A stretch of DNA of 64,000 bases, taken from assembly GCF_014694405.1 (NCBI RefSeq), contig NZ_JAAUWV010000012.1, positions 25,807 through 89,806 on the forward strand, read 5' to 3'. Origin of the DNA: Pseudoalteromonas sp. S16_S37 (lineage in GTDB: Bacteria; Pseudomonadota; Gammaproteobacteria; Enterobacterales; Alteromonadaceae). Positions 58,165-64,000 of the stretch are shown piece by piece. A model generated the notes under the pieces. The model saw nothing but the letters and a program-made list of their open reading frames with translations, had not been told where the DNA came from and searched no databases. The stretch's first letter is position 1. Each line of letters begins with the position of its first letter. The translations under genes and the position numbers were made by a program.

Positions 58165-60108
58165 TTGAGCGATATGGCGAAGAATTTAATACTCTGGTTA
58201 GTTATAGCTGTTGTGCTTATGACTGTTTTTCAGAGCTTCAATAGTGGCGATCTTTCAGATCGTCAAACCAGTTACACGCAATTTGTAAAAGATGTGCGCA
58301 GCGGGGCGGTGAGAGATGTTAATATCGATCGTTCCTCAGGCACTATTACTGGTATGAAAGGAAATGGTGAGCGTTTTCAAACTATCATGCCTATGTATGA
58401 TGAAGACCTAATCAATGATTTGTTAAAGAATGATGTGAACGTTAAAGGTGTTGCACCTGAAGAACAGTCTTTCTTAGCAAACATATTCATTTCTTGGTTC
58501 CCAATGCTACTGCTAATTGGTGTGTGGATTTTCTTCATGCGTCAAATGCAAGGCGGTGGCGGCAAAGGCGCAATGTCTTTTGGTAAAAGTAAAGCGCGCC
58601 TGATGAGTGAAGACCAAGTTAAAACTACATTCGCTGATGTTGCTGGATGTGACGAAGCTAAAGAAGACGTAACTGAATTGGTTGACTTCTTACGTGAACC
58701 GTCTAAGTTCCAAAAATTGGGTGGTAGTATTCCCAAAGGCGTTCTTATGGTTGGTCCTCCAGGTACTGGTAAAACGTTGCTAGCGAAAGCGGTTGCTGGT
58801 GAAGCCAAAGTTCCGTTCTTTACAATATCAGGTTCTGACTTTGTTGAAATGTTTGTTGGTGTGGGTGCTTCGCGAGTTCGTGATATGTTCGAGCAAGCTA
58901 AAAAAGCTGCACCTTGTATCATCTTTATTGATGAGATTGACGCCGTAGGCCGAAAACGTGGTGCTGGGATGGGCGGTGGTCACGACGAACGTGAGCAAAC
59001 GCTTAACCAAATGCTTGTTGAAATGGACGGTTTTGAAGGCAATGAAGGTATCATTGTGATTGCAGCAACGAACCGCCCAGATGTATTAGACCCTGCCTTA
59101 CTGCGTCCTGGTCGTTTTGACCGTCAAGTGGTAGTTGGTTTACCGGACATTCGTGGTCGTGAGCAGATTCTAAATGTTCATATGCGCAAGGTACCGCTTG
59201 ATGATAATGTTGAGCCTTCGGTGATTGCACGTGGTACACCAGGATTTTCTGGTGCAGACTTAGCTAACCTTGTCAACGAAGCAGCATTATTTGCGGCGCG
59301 TGGTAACAAACGCAAAGTGAGCATGGCTGAATTTGACGCAGCTAAAGATAAAATAATGATGGGCGCAGAGCGCAAGTCAATGGTGATGAGTGAGCATGAA
59401 AAAGAAATGACCGCTTATCACGAAGCGGGGCATGCAATTGTTGGTCGTTTGGTTCCTGAGCATGACCCAGTTTATAAAGTGTCAATTATTCCTCGTGGTC
59501 GGGCTTTAGGTGTCACTATGTATCTACCTGAGCAAGACCGTGTTAGCCACTCAAAAGAGCATTTAGAGTCAATGCTATCGAGTTTGTATGGTGGTCGTAT
59601 CGCCGAAGCCCTTATTTATGGCGAAGATAAAGTAACTACCGGTGCAAGCAATGATATTGAGCGTGCAACAGACATTGCGAAGAAGATGGTCATGCAGTGG
59701 GGTCTAAGCAGCAAGTTAGGACCACAAATGTATCTTGAAGAACATGGCGAAATGTACATGGGTGGCGGCTCGCATCGTATGGCTGGTATGTCAGATGAAA
59801 CAGCTAAGCTGATAGATGCCGAGATCAAAGACTTTATTACTCGTAACTATCAGCGCGCAGAGCAAATATTGAAAGACAACATGGATATTTTGCACAGCAT
59901 GAAAGATGCGTTAATGAAGTACGAAACGATTGATGCTGGCCAGATTGATGATTTGATGGCGCGTACAGAAGTTCGTCCACCGCGTGACGCACACGATAGA
60001 AAGCCAGAGAACAAAGAGCCAAAGCAGGAAAAATCGGCGCCTATTAGCGAAGAAAAGCCTGTAGATAAGCCACAAAGTCCTTCTGAGCTTGATGATAGAC
60101 CCGAATAA
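58165..60108 (+). CDS. ftsH: ATP-dependent zinc metalloprotease FtsH
   Basis: A 647-residue membrane protease: two N-terminal helices (about 6-24 and 105-125), AAA+ domain with Walker A GPPGTGKT near 197-204, and the zinc motif HEAGH at 419-423. TTG 58165 is used because AAGAGG lies eight bases before it; ATG 58174 (MAKNLIL) would be 17 bases away. The tail is charged (Lys/Glu/Pro-rich). FtsH degrades LpxC, sigma-32 and misassembled membrane proteins in related bacteria. Confidence 0.97.
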   Translation: MSDMAKNLILWLVIAVVLMTVFQSFNSGDLSDRQTSYTQFVKDVRSGAVRDVNIDRSSGTITGMKGNGERFQTIMPMYDEDLINDLLKNDVNVKGVAPEEQSFLANIFISWFPMLLLIGVWIFFMRQMQGGGGKGAMSFGKSKARLMSEDQVKTTFADVAGCDEAKEDVTELVDFLREPSKFQKLGGSIPKGVLMVGPPGTGKTLLAKAVAGEAKVPFFTISGSDFVEMFVGVGASRVRDMFEQAKKAAPCIIFIDEIDAVGRKRGAGMGGGHDEREQTLNQMLVEMDGFEGNEGIIVIAATNRPDVLDPALLRPGRFDRQVVVGLPDIRGREQILNVHMRKVPLDDNVEPSVIARGTPGFSGADLANLVNEAALFAARGNKRKVSMAEFDAAKDKIMMGAERKSMVMSEHEKEMTAYHEAGHAIVGRLVPEHDPVYKVSIIPRGRALGVTMYLPEQDRVSHSKEHLESMLSSLYGGRIAEALIYGEDKVTTGASNDIERATDIAKKMVMQWGLSSKLGPQMYLEEHGEMYMGGGSHRMAGMSDETAKLIDAEIKDFITRNYQRAEQILKDNMDILHSMKDALMKYETIDAGQIDDLMARTEVRPPRDAHDRKPENKEPKQEKSAPISEEKPVDKPQSPSELDDRPE

Positions 60109-60131
60109 CGGTTAAAATAGTCTATAATTTC

Positions 60132-60160
60132 AAAGCCCCGCTAAGACGGGGCTTTTTCTT
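60132..60160 (+). terminator. Terminator after ftsH
   Basis: A 9-bp GC-rich stem AAAGCCCCG (60132-60140) / CGGGGCTTT (60147-60155), loop of six, followed by TTCTT. A strong intrinsic terminator. Confidence 0.93.
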
Positions 60161-60257
60161 ATCCTAATTACGTTGCTGCCAGTGGTTGGGATGATGTAAA
60201 TACGCCAATCAGATTAGTTTGGCGCTTGCTAGTATTACTCTAAGTTGAGTAAAAACA

Positions 60258-61106
60258 ATGAAGACCAAAATTCGTTTACCTCGAGACAGAGCACTATGTC
60301 TCGATAAACCCCAGATAATGGGGATAGTTAATGTCACTCCTGACTCTTTTTCAGATGGTGGAAATTATTATCGAACTGACAACGCTGTCAGTCAGGCCTT
60401 ATCTTTACTAGAGCAAGGCGCAACGATATTAGATGTGGGTGGAGAATCAACTCGCCCAGGCGCGCCTGATGTCGCGTGTCAAGAGGAACTCAAGCGTGTT
60501 ATTCCGGTAATTGAAGAAATTCGCCGCAACAGCGACTGCGTAATTTCGGTTGATACCAGCAAGGCTGAGGTTATGCGCCAAGCGGTTGAAGCGGGTGCAG
60601 ATATTATTAATGACGTTAGAGCTTTGCAAGAACCTGGCGCATTACAAGTCGCTGCAGATTACCCCGATGTGGCTATATGCCTGATGCATATGCAAGGGCA
60701 GCCCAGAACGATGCAGAAAAATCCCACATATAATGACTTAATTTCAGATATTAAGGCATTTTTCACAATGCGATTGCTAGCATGCGAAAAGCATGGAATA
60801 GATGCGCAGCGCATAATTCTAGACCCCGGCTTTGGTTTTGGTAAAAGCCTAGTACATAATTACGAATTGCTTGGTAATTTCGAAAGTTTTCAATCCCTTG
60901 GTTTACCACTTTTAGCCGGGTTATCGCGTAAGTCGATGTTTGGAAATTTACTAAATAGAGAAACTAATGAACGCCTTGCTGCAAGCCTTGCAGGGGCTTT
61001 GATATGTGCTCAAAAAGGTGCACATATCATACGTGTTCATGACGTACAACAAACTGCTGATGTGCTAAATGTATGGCATGCAGCGTGTAATGGAGTAACC
61101 ATATGA
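60258..61106 (+). CDS. folP: Dihydropteroate synthase
   Basis: A 282-residue TIM-barrel enzyme with [25 protein letters not shown] and DPGFGFGKS. It joins p-aminobenzoate to the pterin pyrophosphate in folate synthesis and is the target of sulfonamides. Its stop overlaps glmM by four bases. Confidence 0.97.
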   Translation: MKTKIRLPRDRALCLDKPQIMGIVNVTPDSFSDGGNYYRTDNAVSQALSLLEQGATILDVGGESTRPGAPDVACQEELKRVIPVIEEIRRNSDCVISVDTSKAEVMRQAVEAGADIINDVRALQEPGALQVAADYPDVAICLMHMQGQPRTMQKNPTYNDLISDIKAFFTMRLLACEKHGIDAQRIILDPGFGFGKSLVHNYELLGNFESFQSLGLPLLAGLSRKSMFGNLLNRETNERLAASLAGALICAQKGAHIIRVHDVQQTADVLNVWHAACNGVTI

Positions 61107-62443
61107 CAACGAGAAAGTATTTTGGCACAGATGGAGTTCGAGGGTTGGTTGGACAATTTCCAATTACGCCTGAGTTTGCGCTGAAATTAGGTTGGGCTGC
61201 AGGTAAAGTTTTATCTAAAACTGGCACCAAAAAGGTAATTATTGGTAAAGATACACGGATATCTGGTTACTTGTTAGAAACTTCTTTAGAAGCAGGCTTA
61301 ATTGCCGCTGGTATTGATGTCGTTCTGCTTGGGCCGATGCCAACGCCTGCCGTAGCGTATTTAACGCAAACGTTCAGAGCTGAAGCTGGAATTGTGATCA
61401 GTGCCTCTCACAACCCATACCATGATAATGGTATCAAATTTTTTAGTGGTAATGGTCTTAAGCTCGCCGACAGTGTTGAGCTTGAAATTGAAGCTATGAT
61501 GGATGAAGAGATGACCTGCGTGCCTTCTGAAAAGTTAGGTAAAGCAAGACGTCTTGAAAATGCAGACGGTCGCTATATCGAGTTTTGTAAGAGCCAATTC
61601 CCAAAAGAATTATCACTTGAAGGCTTAAAAATAGTGCTTGATTGCGCCAATGGTGCAACTTATCACATAGCGCCTGCAGTAATGCGTGAACTTGGCGCGA
61701 CGGTTATTTGTCATGCTTGTGAACCAAATGGCTTAAACATTAATAATGAATGTGGTGCAACACATGTTGATAGTTTAAAGCGTCAGGTACTAGAGCATAA
61801 AGCAGATGTTGGTATCGCTTATGATGGTGATGGCGATCGCGTCATGATGGTTGATCACAAAGGTCATGTTTTTGATGGTGATGATATTGTTTATATCATT
61901 GCTTGTTTAGCGCATGCAAATGGCACCCTTAAAGGTGGGGTTGTCGGTACTGTTATGTCAAACATGGGGTTAGAAAACGCATTACTTGCTAAAGGTATTC
62001 AGTTTGCTCGCAGTAAAGTGGGTGATCGCTATGTTATGGAGTTGCTCAGCCAAAAAGGTTGGACAATTGGTGGCGAAAGTTCTGGTCATGTGCTCAATTT
62101 AGATCTGATCTGTACTGGAGACGGTATTATTTCAAGCTTACAAGTTCTTGCTGCCATGGTTTCTCAAAACAAAACATTACAGGACTTAGGTAGTGGTTTT
62201 ACTAAATACCCAATGAAAATGATCAATGTTCGTTATACGACCAGTGATGACCCAACCGAGCAAGAAATTGTTAAGCAGGTTGTTTCACACGTAGAGCAGC
62301 AACTAGCAGGTAAAGGTCGTGTGTTACTGAGAAAATCAGGCACTGAACCTGTGATCAGAGTCATGGTTGAAGCAGAACAAGAGAAGCAAGTGATCGATTT
62401 TGCAACTAAGATTGCTGAAGTTGTTGAATCTGTGAGCAATTAG
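61103..62443 (+). CDS. glmM: Phosphoglucosamine mutase
   Basis: A 446-residue protein with the phospho-serine Ser102 in [11 protein letters not shown], the same number as in E. coli, and the metal loop DGDGDR. It turns glucosamine-6-phosphate into glucosamine-1-phosphate for UDP-GlcNAc, the precursor of peptidoglycan and of the PseB substrate. Confidence 0.97.
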   Translation: MTTRKYFGTDGVRGLVGQFPITPEFALKLGWAAGKVLSKTGTKKVIIGKDTRISGYLLETSLEAGLIAAGIDVVLLGPMPTPAVAYLTQTFRAEAGIVISASHNPYHDNGIKFFSGNGLKLADSVELEIEAMMDEEMTCVPSEKLGKARRLENADGRYIEFCKSQFPKELSLEGLKIVLDCANGATYHIAPAVMRELGATVICHACEPNGLNINNECGATHVDSLKRQVLEHKADVGIAYDGDGDRVMMVDHKGHVFDGDDIVYIIACLAHANGTLKGGVVGTVMSNMGLENALLAKGIQFARSKVGDRYVMELLSQKGWTIGGESSGHVLNLDLICTGDGIISSLQVLAAMVSQNKTLQDLGSGFTKYPMKMINVRYTTSDDPTEQEIVKQVVSHVEQQLAGKGRVLLRKSGTEPVIRVMVEAEQEKQVIDFATKIAEVVESVSN

Positions 62444-62521
62444 TCTGCTTTTTTATTTTATTTCTTGTAAATCAGGGTGAGTCAAGTTAGTATCTCACCC
62501 GCTTCTGATGCGGAGTATCGT

Positions 62522-63271
62522 ATGGCGCAGCGTAAGCCAATAGTTGCAGGTAATTGGAAAATGAATGGCTCATTAGAGCTGGTTTCTGAGATCTGTAACG
62601 AAGCTAAAAAGTATAATGACCTGAACATAGATGTAATAGTCTTCCCACCTGCTTTGTTACTTAGTGAAGTAGTAAAACATGGTGTTGCCTCCGGCACTCA
62701 AACTATCTCTGAGTTTGATTCAGGCGCATATACTGGTGAAATTCACGCACAGCTTGCACACGAATTAGGTGCAACATTTACTTTAGTTGGGCACTCTGAA
62801 AGACGTAGTATCTTCAACGAATCAGACCAACAAGTTGCTGAGAAGTTTGCTAAAGCACAGCAGTTTGGCTTAACACCAATTTTATGTGTGGGCGAAACTG
62901 AAGCAGAGCGTGACGCTGGCGAAACTGAACAAGTCGTCGCTAGACAAATAAATGCTGTTATTAACAAATTAGGTATAGCAGCACTAAATAATTCTGTGAT
63001 AGCATACGAACCCGTTTGGGCTATAGGGACTGGTAAAACAGCCACACCTGAGCAAGCACAGGCGGTACACAAGTTTATTCGTGACATGCTCAAAGATTAT
63101 GATGAGCAGGTCGCAAGCTCGCTACGCATCCTATATGGTGGTAGTGTAAATGAAAAAAATAGTGAATCATTATTTGCACAAGCAGATATCGACGGCGGAT
63201 TGATCGGCGGCGCGAGTCTTAAAAAAGATGCTTTTATTAGTGTCTGCAATAGTGCAGTAGGGAACGTATAA
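62522..63271 (+). CDS. tpiA: Triose-phosphate isomerase
   Basis: A 249-residue TIM barrel from ATG 62522, with GGAG at 62512-62515; an in-frame GTG at 62477 would add 15 residues before the family's usual start (MxxRKPIVAGNWKMNG). Lys13, His91 (VGHSERR) and Glu163 (AYEPVWAIGTG) form the active site. The glmM-tpiA-secG order is also seen in Pseudomonas. Confidence 0.97.
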   Translation: MAQRKPIVAGNWKMNGSLELVSEICNEAKKYNDLNIDVIVFPPALLLSEVVKHGVASGTQTISEFDSGAYTGEIHAQLAHELGATFTLVGHSERRSIFNESDQQVAEKFAKAQQFGLTPILCVGETEAERDAGETEQVVARQINAVINKLGIAALNNSVIAYEPVWAIGTGKTATPEQAQAVHKFIRDMLKDYDEQVASSLRILYGGSVNEKNSESLFAQADIDGGLIGGASLKKDAFISVCNSAVGNV

Positions 63272-63272
63272 A

Positions 63273-63623
63273 ATGTACGAAATATTATTAGTTGTTTACT
63301 TAATTGTTGCTCTAGCACTGATTGGTATGGTGTTAATTCAACAAGGTAAAGGCGCAGATATGGGCTCATCGTTTGGTGCAGGTGCATCAGCAACGGTATT
63401 TGGCTCATCTGGCGCTGGTAACTTTATGACAAAAACTACCACGATTTTGGCGACGGTATTTTTTGTATTGAGCATCGTGCTTGGTAATCTAACTGCAGGT
63501 CAAATCAAAAAGACCGACGAGTGGGAAAACCTTGAAGCACCAGCAGCGGCGACAGTTGCACCTGCAGCTTCAGATGTGCCAGCATCATCTGAAGATAATA
63601 AAAGCTCTGACGTACCAAATTAA
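63273..63623 (+). CDS. secG: Preprotein translocase subunit SecG
   Basis: A 116-residue protein with two membrane helices flanking the conserved GADMGSSFGAGASATVFGSSG segment and an Ala/Ser/Asp-rich tail. It aids SecYE translocation. It is one base after tpiA. Confidence 0.96.
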   Translation: MYEILLVVYLIVALALIGMVLIQQGKGADMGSSFGAGASATVFGSSGAGNFMTKTTTILATVFFVLSIVLGNLTAGQIKKTDEWENLEAPAAATVAPAASDVPASSEDNKSSDVPN

Positions 63624-63651
63624 TAGAATAGTAACCTTAAGTTACTCGGTA

Positions 63652-63671
63652 GTTTGATTCCTCAATCAAAC
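63652..63671. repeat. Hairpin between secG and tRNA-Leu
   Basis: An 8-bp stem GTTTGATT (63652-63659) / AATCAAAC (63664-63671), loop CCTC, without a T-run. It may be a processing or attenuation structure before the tRNA. Confidence 0.5.
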
Positions 63672-63687
63672 ATATTGCCGGAAAAAT

Positions 63688-63772
63688 GCGGATGTGGTGG
63701 AATTGGTAGACACGCCATCTTGAGGGGGTGGTGGCTTCGGCCGTGGGGGTTCAAGTCCCCCCATCCGCACCA
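63688..63772 (+). tRNA. leuU: tRNA-Leu (anticodon GAG)
   Basis: An 85-nt type II tRNA with encoded CCA. The acceptor arm GCGGATG pairs with CATCCGC; the anticodon stem CCATC / GGTGG encloses the loop TTGAGGG, giving anticodon GAG; a short variable arm is present and the T arm contains GGTTCAAGTCC. The secG-tRNA-Leu order matches secG-leuU of E. coli. Confidence 0.97.
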
Positions 63773-63783
63773 ACTTTAAAAAA

Positions 63784-63808
63784 AACCAGCCTTTTGGCTG
63801 GTTTTTTT
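63784..63808 (+). terminator. Terminator after tRNA-Leu
   Basis: Stem AACCAGCC (63784-63791) / GGCTGGTT (63796-63803) with loop TTTT and a run of seven T (63802-63808). It ends the secG-tRNA transcript. Confidence 0.93.
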
Positions 63809-63812
63809 ATGC

Positions 63813-63973
63813 TTGATGATCATCAATGATGGTGAGCTATGCGAGTAGCGCTTGAGTGAGTTCTATAGCAGTCCACTTAACTAACCTGAGCTGCGCATAA
63901 GAAAATGAACTAAAAGCCCTTGTGGTGATCAGATCTTTCGACCAAGAAACATAAGATTACCAAGGACAAGGGC
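63813..63973. other. Non-coding stretch with nested inverted repeats before a truncated frame
   Basis: No gene is seen between the tRNA terminator and the ATG at 63974. It has a perfect 14-bp palindrome (63813-63826), an inverted pair TATGCG (63838-63843) / CGCATA (63894-63899), and GCCCTTGT (63916-63923) / ACAAGGGC (63966-63973), the last touching the start codon. The layout resembles the structured leader of IS110-type elements, but this is tentative. Confidence 0.4.
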
Positions 63974-64000
63974 ATGAATAACTTAGACGCAATTTTCGTA
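63974..64000 (+). CDS. Truncated 5' end of a reading frame, possibly an IS110-family transposase
   Basis: Only nine codons are in the window (MNNLDAIFV), cut by the right edge. An AAGGACAAGGG stretch directly upstream can serve as ribosome site. IS110-family transposases often begin with a few residues and then FVGIDVSK, so the IFV ending is suggestive. In E. coli the next genes after this tRNA would be in the metY-rimP-nusA group, and this start does not look like those. Nine residues cannot prove the call. Confidence 0.35.

Overview
The window reads as chromosome of a marine gammaproteobacterium of the Alteromonadales, most likely Pseudoalteromonas or a close relative. This is inferred from gene content and order: a polar-flagellum locus of the flrABC/fliEFGHIJ type running into flhA-flhF-flhG-fliA-che, then parC/parP/cheW, then a full cytochrome c maturation operon, and separately the conserved yhbY/rlmE-ftsH-folP-glmM-tpiA-secG-tRNA-Leu block. 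The DNA looks AT-leaning throughout. No database search was possible, so the genus is an inference.

Layout. (1) 1-4525, minus strand: the start of a sugar-modification operon (pseB, pseC, an aldo/keto reductase, a Gfo/Idh/MocA oxidoreductase and a gene cut by the left edge), probably making a nonulosonic acid for flagellin glycosylation. (2) 4747-29010: a short flagellin, the sigma-54 regulators flrA and flrBC (with the DNA-repair gene tag wedged between them on the other strand), fliE-fliR, flhB, flhA, flhF, flhG and fliA. (3) 29049-36213: cheY, cheZ, cheA, cheB, the polar array-inheritance pair parC/parP, cheW and a DUF2802 gene. (4) 36214-38843, minus: an FlhB C-terminal-domain homologue (FlhX type) and a second FliK-like protein. 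(5) 38932-46655: ccmABCDEFGHI followed by the lipoprotein gene mlaA. (6) 46732-57099: a mixed accessory stretch with a small unknown gene, a CPA2 antiporter, a Spo0M-like protein, an ElaA-type acetyltransferase, an NSS transporter, an RstA/RstB-like two-component system, a MipA/OmpV outer-membrane protein, an unknown lipoprotein and a serine hydrolase. (7) 57096-63772: housekeeping genes ending in tRNA-Leu(GAG) and a strong terminator. (8) 63773-64000: a structured non-coding stretch and the first codons of a reading frame, tentatively the left end of an IS110-type element.

How the genes work together. The flagellar part is a regulatory cascade visible in the DNA. GG-N10-GC sigma-54 promoters lie in front of flrBC, fliE, fliK and flhA, with a weaker one before flrA; FlrA and FlrC are the sigma-54 activators and fliA encodes the late flagellar sigma factor. 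FlhF/FlhG set the number and place of the polar flagellum, ParC/ParP place the chemotaxis arrays at the pole, and CheA carries three copies of a helical linker motif that is a plausible ParP docking site.

I see no CRISPR array, prophage or obvious new defence system. The items most worth a second look are the right-edge element with its structured leader, the triple repeat in CheA, a perfect 15-bp inverted repeat over the start codon of the MipA/OmpV gene, the FlhX/second-FliK pair, the unassigned sugar-enzyme genes, and the shortened flagellin next to flrA.
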